Of a stretch of DNA of 64,000 bases, positions 46,802-58,384 are shown piece after piece (within the stretch, counting starts at the first letter, position 1; every line of letters starts with the position of its first letter). A program made the position numbers and the translations under genes. The notes under the pieces are model-generated. The model was not told the DNA's origin and searched no databases. It saw nothing but the letters and a program-made list of their open reading frames with translations. The DNA is taken from NCBI GenBank assembly GCA_021399435.1, contig JAJTUP010000067.1, positions 186,001-250,000 of the forward strand, read 5' to 3'. This stretch comes from Diaporthe sp. PMI_573. Its lineage: Eukaryota; Ascomycota; Sordariomycetes; Diaporthales; Diaporthaceae.

Positions 46802-47233
46802 ACGTGGTGGGACACCCAGCCGGACAGGACACCCAGCTGGACACTATTTTTATATACAAAAAACGTCCGTGCACACCCTGTTAACTTCTTTAAACTAAGC
46901 TCAATTTAGATGAAAATTTAAGGTTTAGTTTACAATTGTATAAATAAGCTAAGTTAAAATTTTCAGAATTTTAGAATTTAAATAGAATTAATTACTAAAG
47001 AACTTTTAAATTATAGTAGTCTTTTTAAGTTTTTCTGATATAACTAATTCTACTTAAATGTTAAAAATCTGAAATTGAAAATAAAGCTTTATTATATAAA
47101 TTTTGAGCGGTGCTAAAATTTGGATCCCGATTTGGCCTAGTTTGAAGAAGTTGACAGGGTGTGCACGGACGTTTTTTGTATATAAAAATAGTGTCCGGCT
47201 GGGTGTCCTGTCTGGCTGGGTGTCCAACCACGT
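46802..47233. mobile_element. Pogo-type MITE, 432 bp, TA duplication
   Basis: Long inverted terminal repeats of about 100 bp start ACGTGGTGGGACA on the left and, read inward from the right, ACGTGGTTGGACA. Both are flanked by TA (46800-46801 and 47234-47235). The two arms agree through the run AAAAAACGTCCGTGCACACC. The middle is AT-rich and non-coding. Just inside each end lies a tandem pair of 17-bp units (GGACACCCAGCCGGACA, then GGACACCCAGCTGGACA). It would have depended on a transposase supplied by a related element. Confidence 0.9.
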
Positions 47234-47260
47234 TATATATATAGTTATATAAATAGTTAT

Positions 47261-47548
47261 TGTGGAAATAGCGATGTGGAACGGTGGCAAAAAGGGCGGT
47301 CCGCGACGGACCGCTGTTTTTGCTATAGTAGAGCTTAGTCATCCCAGGCAGCCATTCTGATTGGCTGCTGGGGCCGTGCACCATAGCTTAGTCAGCCTTC
47401 TGGCTGTACCCTACTTGGGTGCTTCGCCGCCCACGAAGGGTCAGCCAGAAGAAGGAACAAGACACACGAAACCAACCACCGAATTGAAGCTATTGACAGC
47501 CATTTTGGTACCCTTCGAGTAATTACTCGTTTACGTGCCTATCCAACA
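47261..47548 (+). mobile_element. Solo LTR (288 bp) with 5-bp target duplication
   Basis: Begins TGTGGAAATAGCG and ends CCTATCCAACA (TG...CA). It is flanked on both sides by GTTAT (47256-47260 and 47549-47553). It is homologous to the Copia LTR at 33426-33746. This is the classic product of recombination between the two LTRs of a full element. GC-rich islands survive inside, so it is younger or less mutated than its surroundings. Confidence 0.92.
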
Positions 47549-47613
47549 GTTATATAAATTATAATTTTATAAAAAGTATTAAAAGACTTTTGAATTTTCT
47601 TTTATATATATTA

Positions 47614-47880
47614 ACGTGGTTGGACAGTTAGCCGTGTTTGACAGTTAGCCGTGTTTTTTTTTTTACTAACAAAAAACGTCTGTGCCAACCCTGCTAATTT
47701 CATCAAACTAGGCTTAATTTGGCTCAAAATTTGTATATCAATAAGTATTTATATAATTAAGCTAAGTTTTTAATTTCAGAATTTTTAGATTTTCTTTAAA
47801 GGAGTTATATCGGAAAAATAAAATTATAGGGGTCTAAATAAGCTTTTGTTTAATAACTCCTTTTGTTGGAAGGTATTGGG
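47614..47880 (+). mobile_element. Truncated pogo-family end
   Basis: TA at 47612-47613 is followed by ACGTGGTT and two 17-bp units (GGACAGTTAGCCGTGTT, TGACAGTTAGCCGTGTT), then AAAAAACGTCTGTGCC as in the nearby MITE. No matching inverted end was found to the right, so the element is a fragment. Confidence 0.65.
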
Positions 47881-48180
47881 TGAGGCCTCAGTACGGAATA
47901 ACCGAAATAAAAAGGACTGCATTCTCTCCGCTATTCACTAGTCCGTATAGACTAGTAGGTTACTATTAGTAGCTAAAGGGGCTGCTGACAAATACATACG
48001 AACCCATATCCAAATACTATTCGGACACTGGCACTTTTTACTTTCGGACGTATTTGCCGGCAGGTAGTTCTAGTTACATTTCCACCCCCCTTTCCCCTCT
48101 TCCTGAAACACCTTGTGCCAGCTGGGTAAATACGAGAGTGGAAGGTGTACGATCTTTCCTAGTATAGACGCCCTGATCGC

Positions 48181-48360
48181 CAGAGTTGTGAGTATACAGC
48201 TAGTATACAGGTATACAGGTATACAAGGTATACAGGTATACAGGTATACAAGACCACTAGGTATACAGGTATACAAAGTATACAGATATATAAAGTATAT
48301 AGTATACTTATATATCTATATACCTGGATATATAAGTATATAGGTATATAAATATATATA
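48181..48360 (+). repeat. Left subterminal GTATACAGG array of the hAT-like element
   Basis: At least eight GTATAC units, mostly GTATACAGG or GTATACAAG, lie between the terminus and 48260, decaying further inward. The right end (54185-54275) has a comparable array in inverted orientation. Confidence 0.8.
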
Positions 48361-48454
48361 TAACTATTATAATATTAAATTATTAATAGTTTAATAAACT
48401 AATAAAATAAACTAATAAATTAATAGTTTTGTAAATAAATAGACTAATAAACGA

Positions 48455-48515
48455 ATAGACTAGTAAACTAATAGACTAATAGACTAATAGACTAATAGAC
48501 TAATAGACTAATAGT
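48455..48515 (+). repeat. AGACTAAT tandem repeat
   Basis: Consecutive 8-bp units (AGACTAAT), at least six uninterrupted, followed by TAGTTTTG, which also occurs about 90 bp upstream. It lies between the subterminal array and the transposase gene and is possibly part of the promoter region. Confidence 0.75.
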
Positions 48516-48755
48516 TTTGTCTATAAATATAGTAGCCTTTCTATTATTTTTTTCTCTTCTTCTCTTTTTTCTTTCTTTTATCTATATCGACTAAGATTCT
48601 AAATAGCTATCTTAACTATTAACCGACTTACTTATCGACTATTACTATATTTTAAACTTAAAACCTTTAAAAAAACAGTTGTTTCTTTAATATAAAAAAG
48701 TCTTAAAAAATAACAAGTTATCTCTTTATTATATATATATATAAATCTTAAAAAA

Positions 48756-51700
48756 ATGGCTTCTTTTACTTCTTCGGCTGCTAGACCTTCTAATTATCGA
48801 ATTCGACCTGCCCAGGAATCTGACCCTGAAGACGATAGTTATATTAGTAGTGACGCTAATAGCGTTATATCTACTAATAATTATTTTAAAACGCCAGCTA
48901 AAAAAGACGAATTTAAAAACGAAAGAGGAAATAAATCAACTTTTACTTTTAAACCACATAACGCTTATATGATTACAAATAAATTATTTTCTTATAAACT
49001 ATTAGATATTAATTATTCTACCCCTCGAAAAGTAGTATTTTATTATACTATGCCGGGTTGTAAAGCTAAATATACCTATAATGCTGTTAGGGCTCAAATT
49101 AGCTCTAATGGTACAACTCACTATAAAGAAAAACATATACAAATAGCTTATTGTCCTGAAGTTAAAGATAAATTAATTAAAAGTAAGTTATTCATTAAAT
49201 ATAACTATATTAATTAATAATATTAATAATAAATTAGGATTAGACTATAACGAAACTATACACTATGATTTAGATTTAAAATCTCAATAAAGTACTTAAT
49301 TATCTATTACTGAGTCTTTTACTGGAAATAGAAAAAAAAGAGGGTTATCTCAGAACTTAAGTATTGATAATAAATTATATTTAGAGAAGATTATTAATTT
49401 TCTATCTTCTAATAATTTATCTTTTTATATTTTATCTTCTTTATCCTTTAATGAATTAACAGAATATTTAAACGAGTAAGTATTATATTATATATATTCT
49501 ATTAATTTATTAATAACATTAATATATAGAAATACACCTAAGTTATACTATCGAAAATTAAGGGCTTTTTTATGAGTTTCTTATGATAATACTATACAAG
49601 ATCTTAAAAAGATTATTAAAAAACAAATTAAAAATAATAAAGGAATATCTATATAGCTAGATATATGGACTTTAATTGATTCCTATGGATATTTAGGTGT
49701 TATAATGAATTATATTAATAAAGACTATGAGCTAGATTACTGACTAATAGGTAAGAAATATATATTAACTATTAATTAAATTTTATTATTATACTAATAA
49801 TATAAATATAGGTTTTGAAATTTTAGACGAAGCCTATAGTGGAGATTATATATTTGAAATATTTAAAAACAATATAGCTATTCCTTTAGAATTGCCATTA
49901 AATGCTATTAATAGGTATATTTTATAATTATCTATTTCTATTTAATTAATATATATTAATTTTAAATTATAGTATTACTCGAGATAACGGCTTAAATAAT
50001 AACACATTTATCAATAACTTTAAACTTGAATATTTTCTCGAATTTAATAATGAATTTCAAAACGATATACGCTGTATAGCCTATATATTTAATATAGCCG
50101 CTAGAGCTATTATTCATTCTTTTAATAAAAATACTATTAATAGTAAAGATCTACAAGAAATTGAATTATCTAATATTTTTACTCGAACCGGAGAAGAATG
50201 GGAATCTATTTCTAAATCAGAAAAAGATAAGACTTTAAATAAACTACTAGGTATTTAAAAAAATAGAGTTTTTAAATTACATATTTACTAATAAAGAATA
50301 GGGTTACCTAATAAAATTCGACGAGTTGCTATAGTAATTAAACGAAATTGATAAATTAAAAAACGTTGGCTTGAAATTCTTCAAGAATGTAAATTAAACG
50401 GTAAAATCGATAATGAAGATAATAGAACATTAATTCCACTAGGTATTTATTTATACTTTATTTACTTTAAGGTTTTAATAATAAAACTAATTTTATTTAA
50501 TATTAGATGTTGATACTCGTTAGAATTCTTTATATAAAATGTTAAATATAGCTATAATGTTTCAATATCCTATAAATTAGCTTATTCAAGACTTTAACCA
50601 CGGTCTATTAAAAGAAATAGCTATTCCTAAAAAGGAATGGACGTAATTAACTAATTTAAGAAATATTTTATATCTTTTTTACGAACCTACTATATTTTTT
50701 TAAAGGTTAACCTACCCTACTTTAAGTTTAATATTAAACTAGGTTAATAGTATATACGAAAAACTATTAGACTTTAAGTAACTATATATAGATGAGTTAA
50801 ATTTAGGAGAAGAAGATAGTGTAAGTAAAAGTTATATTTATATATTTATTTAATATTTTATACTAATATCTTTAGGTTCTTTTACATCTATATTTATAGT
50901 CTTTTATAGACGCTATTAATGTAGGATTAAATAAATTAAATACTTACTTTCCTTCTAATTTAAAATGGACAAATCAAGATATTAAAAATTATAAAACAAC
51001 TTTATTTACTATACTATTAGATCCACGACAAAATATAGTAGCCTTAGAAGATTTAAATCTTTCTTTTAGTAATATTAATTATATTAAAGAGCTTCTATTT
51101 ACTAAATTAAAGGAGTAAGTTCTTACTTTGCTTAAAGTACTTTTATTAATATAAAATACTAATAATCTATAGGGTTTATAATAAAGTTAAAGATAATAAA
51201 GATAAAGAATCTGAATTACTACCCCCTTTACCTCAACCTACTATATAAAATAAAATATATATTGATTTAACTAGTAAACCTCTGCCCTTTTACTAAAAAA
51301 GAAAAATCAAAGAAAGATTAAAGAGAAATAAATATTAAATTCTTTTTTTCTAGCTAATAAGATTAATTATAATACTAATAATAATATGGATAATAATTTA
51401 AAAGAAGAAATAGAAAGATATATAAAAAAAATACCTAAACCTGGAGATGTAAGTAAATAATATATTAAATTTATTAAATATTTATAGTTTACTAATCTTT
51501 ATTATTAATAGTTTTTAATCTTTAAGTGGTGGGAATTAAATAAAACCCTATATCCTTATTTGTCAATATTAGCTATTAAATATTTAAATATTCCAGCTAC
51601 TTCTGCCGCTATTGAAGGAAACTTTAATAGTAGTACAAATATTATTACTAAAAGGCGTACTAATTTAAAACATGAGACGCGAAAAGAATTATTGATTTTA

Positions 51701-51820
51701 AAATATAATAAAAAAGAAAAAGAATCGCTAAAAATTAAAAAACAGCTAGATTTATATAAAGATTCATCTAGTAAATCTAAAATAGATTTAGAGGAAGGAG
51801 ATAATAGTGACTTTAATTAA
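48756..51820 (+). pseudogene. hAT transposase, intron-containing, RIP-damaged
   Basis: DDE-type transposase. Exon 1 (48756-49182) starts MASFTSSAARPS and contains a BED-finger-like stretch (CKAKYTYN, THYKEKH). Short GT-AG introns such as 49183-49237 separate the exons. The core has ISI*LDIWTL, followed by DNGLNNNTFINN and IRCIAYIFNIAARAI, the catalytic-domain pattern of fungal hAT proteins. The last exon carries the dimerisation segment (LAIKYLNIPATSAAIEGNF, NIITKRRT) and stops at 51820. Stops lie at Gln (CAA/CAG-to-TAA/TAG) and Trp (TGG-to-TGA) positions, so it is inactive. Family certainty is high; exact exon limits in the middle are approximate. Confidence 0.8.
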
Positions 51821-52191
51821 TGTATTTATTAGTATTTATATATTTAAATATTAAAAGTAAAGAGAAAAAACGTTAAAAGATTTAAAAGAAATAAAATAGT
51901 TTAAATTAGTTAAAGCTTTAGTTAAAACCTTAGTATAAATTAATCATATTTAATATTTAATTATATAAATATCTTATTTAACATTAAAAATATTTTTATT
52001 ATAATTCTATATAAACTAATAGTCTAAACTATTATTATTATTACTATATATACTTTTAAATCTATTTTATATTTATATAGGTTTAAAAAAAATAAAATAC
52101 TTTAAAGTATAGAAAAATAGTTGTTTAAAAATAGTAAAAATATATATTAGCTCACCCTAACTATACTATACTAAAAAAAAAGACCCTAACC

Positions 52192-53547
52192 CTAATTTAA
52201 GCTTCTCTCAGGAGCACAATTACTACGGCGACCCTTCTGAACATGCCTATGGTGCATACGAATTTGCCGCTGAGAAATAAAGACTTTTTCACAGTCTAGA
52301 CATAAGTAACGCCTAGGGTTTCCATTAGTATGAAAAAACTATTAATAAATTAGTATATATTATTAATAAAGGCTAAAAATATTGGCTATTTACTTACATT
52401 ATACCATATAGTATAGCTGTAAACATAATCAACAGTGTCGATAAATGTACGTTCTGGATGCTTTATTAAAAAGCAATTCCATACAGGATTAGGACACGTT
52501 TTCTGGTTAATTTGCTGCCACCAATGCTAAATAATAGTTAGTATATATAGTACTCAGAAAAATAGGGTTAGGGTTATTACTTACTTCTTTAGCAAAACGA
52601 CTGGGTGGTAGAGGTTGGTTACGATTATATTTATCGGCTAGGGCTTCGAATTCCTCGTCTGTTGGATGCTATAATAAAGATAATAGTTAGTAAAATATAT
52701 CATTAAATACAGAAAAAAAGGAGCTATTTCTAGGTATACTTACGATAAGGGTATCTACTTTCTGGATGAAGACGTCGCCAGCAAAAGAGGGGGGTTCGAT
52801 ATTGAGAAGATCGGTAAGATTTAATTCGTCGACTTCGAGTGGAGCCGTGGAATACTACATACAAATTATCAATAAATAGAGCAAAAAAGGGCTATTTAAT
52901 GATATATAACATACCCAGAAAAACGGATGGTCAGGATGGTTAGAGTCAATACCAACGTTTGGTTCGACGGGAGATAAAGGTTGAGGCGAGGGAGGAAGAG
53001 GATGTTGAGCCGCAAGCTAGTAAATAAATTAGGGTTAGGGTAATTAATAGTTTATAGGGTTAATTACCTGTAATTAAGCTAGCTGAATAGTTGTTTGAGC
53101 TAGCTTGGTATCCTGAATAGGAGGGTAAGGCTAAAAAGAGATATTAGAAAAAGAATATTAAAAGAAAGAAAAGAAAAGGTTTGCTATAGTCTCGGGCTTT
53201 TGTATTGGTTGAAGAGGGTTATAAGGGGTATTTTCACGCCCTTCAAATCCAGATGGCCCCTATAATATATTAGTATAAAAGGAAATAGAAAAAAAGAAGA
53301 AAAAGGAAGAAAAATAAGAAAAATAAGAGAAACATACGTAATAGGGGGGATTGCCAGGGTTGTATGGCATATCGGCAGTACTTAAGTGAGGGTTAGGGTT
53401 CTATAATACTGTTAGTAATAATAAAAAAAGAAAAAAAGAAAAAAAACGTACGGTAGGAGGTAGAGTGTCGACAATAGAGTCGATAAAAGTGGAAAAAGCG
53501 AGCTTTAAAAGCTCGGCTTGAGCACGACGGGTAATGTAGGAAGACAT
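52192..53547 (-). pseudogene. Nine-exon gene of unknown function with C-terminal C2H2-like finger, inside the hAT-like element
   Basis: Start 53547 (MSSYITRRAQAELLKLAF), stop TAG 52192-52194, about 289 codons. Exons: 53452-53547, 53338-53400, about 53186-53259, 53068-53130, 52915-53016, 52744-52854, 52585-52668, 52398-52526, 52192-52338. Every well-defined exon is a multiple of three and every intron is phase 0, 51-78 bp, with GT-AG ends; several carry TACTAAC branch sites. The N-half is Pro/Asn/Tyr-rich; the end holds CLDCEKVFISQRQIRMHHRH, a C2H2-like finger. Two blemishes: TAA in exon 4 where Gln is expected (IQLA*LQ) and no GT donor after exon 3. I do not recognise the family. It may be an accessory protein of the transposon or a captured gene. 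Confidence 0.7.
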
Positions 53548-53725
53548 TGTAAATAAGGGTTAAGGGTAAGAGATATAAGTGTGTTTTAAGTAGTAGAGTA
53601 GTAGGTAAGATGTGTTGAATCGATAATAAAACGATAGAGAGGAAGGAAAAAAGAAAAGAAAGAAAGAAAGGAATAGCCTCTATATTTATGTTTGATTTCA
53701 AGCTACTATAAACACTTACTATAGG

Positions 53726-54035
53726 CTTTAGAAAGTCTAAATAATAGATAGATAAGCCGGAAGCCGTGGAAAGTCTAAATAATAGTTTATTAATAGATAA
53801 ATAAGCCGGAAGCTATGGAAAGTCTAAATAATAGTTTATTAATAGATAGATAAGCCGGAAGCCTTGGAAAGTCTAGATAATAGATAAATGAGCCGGCAGC
53901 CTTGGAAAGCCGAGATAATAGATAGATGGACTGGCAGCCTTGGAAAGTCTAGATAATAGATAGATAGGCTAGAAGCCTTAGAAAGTCTAGATAATAGATA
54001 AATTAGCCAGAAGCCTTAGAAAGTCTATATAATAA
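53726..54035 (+). repeat. Minisatellite, 35-50-bp units
   Basis: About seven to eight copies of a unit beginning GAAAGTCTAAATAATAG and continuing ATAGATAAGCCGGAAGCC, at 53731, 53779, 53827, 53867 and onward. Some units carry an insert TTTATTAATAG. It sits between the second gene's promoter and the right end of the hAT-like element. Confidence 0.8.
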
Positions 54036-54184
54036 ATAGATTATATAAATAGATTAGATAGATAGATTAGATAAATAAATTAAATAGATTACTAAAATAA
54101 ATAAATTAAATAAATAAAACTAAAAATAAAGTCTAAAAGTATATAATATAGCCTAACTTATATATTTTTAAAAAGACTTAACTT

Positions 54185-54285
54185 AATTTACTTGTATACC
54201 TGTATACCTATATACCTGTATACTTGTATACCTGTATACTTGTATATCTAGGTATACAGTTGTATACTAAACTGTCACAACTCTG
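54185..54285 (-). repeat. Right terminus and subterminal GTATAC array of the hAT-like element
   Basis: Read inward from 54285: CAGAGTTGTGACAG, then alternating GTATAC units (ACAAGTATACAGGTATAC and similar) for about 90 bp. It matches the left end in sequence type and orientation. Confidence 0.75.
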
Positions 54286-54339
54286 GGGCAGATGTTGATT
54301 AAATATATATCTAACAAATCGCTATAGTATAATATATAG

Positions 54340-56086
54340 ATAGGAGCTACAATAATATTTTCTTTATTTCTACCAATAAGAAAAACCATAGAAAGATATA
54401 ACATTAAGACTTAAATAGGTACCACGAAAATACTATAAATTTAGAAAAGTCTTTTAGAAAGAACTTAATATAGAAATTCTTAAATATAGTTAATAGGACT
54501 ATAAGATACCTCTATAAGAAAAATAAGTACTAAGATTTTACAAGATTTATAGATTTAACAAGAAATAACTTAAGGTATTTAGGGAGTATCTAGATGAGAA
54601 TTTAAAAAAAGGATACGTCTAATTTTTACAGTTACTAATAGGGTACCTAATACTCTTTATATCTAAGAAAAATAATAAGTTATAACTTTATATAGACTAT
54701 TGGCAGCTTAATAACATTACTATTAAGAACTAATACCTATTATTGCTTATTAAGGAATTACAAAACTAACTTTAAGGAGCCAAATAGTTTACGGCTCTAG
54801 ACTTTAAAAGAGCCTATAACTTTATTATAATAAAAGAAAGAGAAGAATAGAAAACAGTATTTTAAATATACTATAGGCATTATAAATATATAGTTATGCC
54901 TTTTAGGTTAACTAATATACTAGTATTGTTTTAGGAAATAATTAATTATGTTTTATATAAATATTTCGACATTATTGTTATTATTTACTTAGATAATATT
55001 TTTTTCTTTTCCTAAATGCTTGGAGAATATAAGGAATATAATAAACTAGTACTTTAGAAGCTTTAATATGCAAAACTTTTAGTGGAACTAAAGAAAAGCT
55101 TTTTCAATATACAAAAAGTCGACTACCTTAAATATACTATTAAACCTAAATACATTAAGATACAGAAAGACAAAGTTAAAGCAATTAAAGAATAGCTAAT
55201 CCTTAATAATATTAGAGACGTTAGAGTATTTCTAGGATATATCAACTTCTATAAACAATTTATTAGCAGGTATAGCGTAATTATAAAACCTTTTATATAC
55301 CTTATCAAGAAAGAAGTACTATTTTAATAAATAGAAAATAAACAACAAGCTTTTTCGACAATTAAGAACTAAGTTACTAAGAATTTAGTGCTAGAAGAAA
55401 TAGATCTAGACAAGGAATTTAAAATATACACAGATGCCTTAGACAATACAGCGGGCAGAGAACTTATTTAAAAAGATAACTAGGGATAAATCTAAATTAT
55501 TGCCAACTTTAGCAAGAAATTTAATAGGCCAGAAATACAATATATTATATTAGACAAAATATTTATAGCAATAGTGTATATATTCTAGAAATAGTAACAT
55601 TATCTTATTAGAGTAAAAAAATAGATTAAGCTCTATATAGATTATAAAAACCTAACTATCTTTATAATAACTAAGCAGCTTAATAAAAGGTAAGTTAAAT
55701 ATATAGAATTTCTCTTATAGTTTAATATTAAAGTCATCTATGTAGAAGAAATTAAGAATGCTCGGGCAGATACTTTTAGTAGGCAACTAGATTACTAAGA
55801 CAAAAAGACTTCTAGGGAATAGACAATCTTTAAAACCCAGAAAGACAGAAGTTTTATGTTTAATAAAGAACTTAATACTACATTTAAAATCAATAATACG
55901 GCAAAATATATATCTATAGATTTGTAAAAATAAGACAAGTTAATTAAAGAAATATATAAAGCTCTAATATATAGGCACTAAGATATTATAGTAATAGTTA
56001 AGTAAATCTAATAATATTATTAGATCCCTAATTTAAAAGAAGAACGGAAGAAATTATTAGAAAGTATAACTTTTGTAATAAGAATA
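54340..56086 (+). mobile_element. Gypsy retrotransposon fragment A (RT-RNase H), interrupted by pogo
   Basis: The frame reads PREYYKFRKVF, then KNNKLQLYIDYW, TALDFKRAYN, VMPFRLTNILVLF and IIYLDNIFFF (the YVDD-type RT site, mutated). RNase H follows (DALDNTAGREL, ANFSKKFNRP), then the start of the integrase linker. It aligns along its length with the same region of Gypsy copy B, but with more stops. It lacks its 5' half. It ends exactly at a TA (56085-56086) where the pogo element begins; copy B continues through the equivalent point. Confidence 0.85.
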
Positions 56087-57800
56087 ACGTGGTTAGACAG
56101 TCAGTGGCGCAGGACAGTCAGTAGCGCATTTTTACCAACTCTGCTGACTTTGGTCAACCCCAGCACCTACCCAGTACAAAGAAATCAATTAAAATTAGCA
56201 CCAATTGGTGCCAACTAGTCCCAATTGCTTATTTCTAATTGATTCCGTCAATTTGGAGTGGTTAGCATAGCTACAGTGCTAGTCTGAAGTGGGCGACTTT
56301 TGGTAGGAAAATCGGCTTCCCCACCAAAATGGAGCATTTTAGCCATGTAGGATTAACCTTAATCTACACCAGCCAGACCAACTATTTAGGCAGTCCGCCA
56401 CAGACCGCTTTAAAATGTGCTATTATTTACTCGAAACCTAAATAACTAGCCTCTTCTACATATTTCTTACAAGTTATTATATAGTGCCCAGTATTGCCGT
56501 AGTTGCTATATCGTCGTTTGCTCGGTCCGCCGTGGTTCGCCTCCTCGACACCCCTAGCCATTTTACTAGCTAGCTACTTTCCCTTCTCTTTTTCTTTAAT
56601 TATTACCTAGGATTCCTCAATACTAAGTACTCCTCTAAGCTATACTCGGCTTCGTTTGGCCCTTTAGTATTTAGCAAGTGCTCTATTAGTCTCTTAAAGT
56701 ATCTAGATCTACTTGCTTATAAGTGTGATTAAGTGTGCCATTGCTTATACTTCCTTTACCATCTGATTAATAGCCTCTATAATTAGTATAGGAGAGCTAC
56801 CCTAGTATATAGAGATCCTGCCCTTAATAAAACTTAATTGCTAGATAGTCTACTAGGTATTAGAGGGTATTTATAATTCCTATTTTAATGGCGATATAGA
56901 AAGGAATTAAACTAAAGTTTGCAGGCAGATATCCAGCTTAGAAATAACAGAATCTAGGTCCCATGGAGAGATACCAGCCCCTCTAAACCTAGCTTTCATG
57001 TTTTCTTCTATAAAGACCTTATTATAGGCTACCTTAAATATAAGAAAGAACTCAGACTTAGTAATGTAGTTAATAAACACCTGGATAAAGAGATTGATCT
57101 TATCACTATATACATACTTTAATAGTAAAAATAATATAATATCTAATAGCTAAAGTAGATAAGATAAGTACAGGGGTATACTAATAGGGATAATATTGTT
57201 ATTCTTACAGTACTGCTCGAATTTCGCTAATATATAGCTTTCGTATCTATCTAGAACAAGCATTCGGTATTTACCCTTAGTCTACTTGATTATATACTTA
57301 TCAAAGTACTAAATCTATTCTAGACCAGTCTTATTATCTATCTACCCATTTAATATAGGCTTAATTATCCAGCTTAACAAAAAGCCAGACTCTGTTGTCC
57401 AGTTAGCAAGGTAGTAGGCGCCCTAGACAATTACAAACGGCAGGATATACTAGCCCTTTATATTAATACATTTAATAGCTATTACCTATTTTTAGTTTCC
57501 AGGCTGTATAGATTTAGCCTTTCTATATTAATTAAAACATATAATAACTAATATTATAATTATCATACCTATTATAAAGCTAGTCTCGTCAAAGTTATAT
57601 AGGTCGTTATCTATAATCTCATACTTAGCCATTATATTATAAAATAGCCGAAACTAGTTTCCAATAACCTCTAGATCTTCATAGAGGGCCCTCTAATAAT
57701 TATACAGCTAATTAAATCTAATTTTCAAGCTTAGTTATATATCTACAAAGCGTTGTACCTATTTAGTACCAACAGGCTCGCTATCGCGCAATGCTAGTAT
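56087..57800 (-). mobile_element. Pogo/Fot1-type DNA transposon, RIP-degraded, truncated by Gypsy B
   Basis: Right-hand terminus (in + coordinates the left) is ACGTGGTT at 56087 after TA, followed by two 17-bp units (AGACAGTCAGTGGCGCA, GGACAGTCAGTAGCGCA). Read on the minus strand from about 57797, the transposase shows ALRDSEPVGTK, then DLYNFDETSF (first Asp), AKSIQPGN, MLVLDRYES (second Asp), YCKNNNIIPISIPLY, LLDIILF (third Asp) and FRGAGISPWDLDSVISKLD. This is the DDE_1 pattern of fungal pogo elements. Many Gln/Trp stops. The N-terminal end and second inverted repeat are cut where the Gypsy B LTR starts. Confidence 0.82.
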
Positions 57801-58384
57801 TATGAACCAACACGTTCGACGGCAAGGGGACCCGTTTAAATGACCCAGACAACCCAGACAAGATACCACGACGCAAGCCGTTTGGCACTAAGGTACGAAG
57901 TCACAAGATCAGCCAAAACCCAGGGTTAGGGTCAGGCTCGCAATACTTGCTTGCAAGCCTAGCGAGCCAACTCGACAAGTAGATCGTCAAGCCTTACACT
58001 AGGGATCGCCAGCTCGCCTTGCAAGCCAGCGAGCCACTAGAGAGTCGGAACATATAAGGACATAGTTATCACCACAGTAGATAGCTTTTAGAAAACAGAC
58101 TCTTTAGTCGTCAATCTAAGTATTCAGTCCAATAACTAGTAAAAACGGGCAACCGGACAACCAAGCTGCCTGTTCTACAGACCACCCCCTCCCTCCCTCC
58201 GACTGGAAGGAAAGGGGTGCATCTGCGCGAAGAAAGAGAATCCTGTTACTAGGTGCCTAGGAGGCAAAAAGGGATCGGATTCCAGACACGGGTATACAGA
58301 TACAGATAAGATAATAAGATGATTGAGTTGTTCTTCTAAGCTACGGAAGAGGGGAAGAGCAGAGACCTGTTTTATGTTGGGCTA

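Larger units (their letters stand above)
48181..54285. mobile_element. hAT-like DNA transposon (about 6.1 kb) holding two convergent genes
   Basis: The left end CAGAGTTGTGAG (48181) and right end CAGAGTTGTGACAG (read inward from 54285) are inverted and follow the hAT CAGNG pattern. Both lead into arrays of GTATAC(AGG) units, as expected for subterminal transposase-binding repeats. Inside are a hAT transposase relic (plus, 48756-51820), a second gene (minus, 52192-53547) and tandem repeats near each end. Flanking 8-mers (CTGATCGC and GGGCAGAT) do not match, so the target duplication is lost, mutated or the limits are composite. Confidence 0.65.

Noticed and set aside
53726..54035. CRISPR-like array
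   Set aside because: Units are contiguous and variable in length, with no unique spacers; this is a eukaryotic minisatellite.
48173..54293. 8-bp target duplication for the hAT-like element
   Set aside because: Flanks CTGATCGC and GGGCAGAT do not match beyond chance, so I do not claim one.
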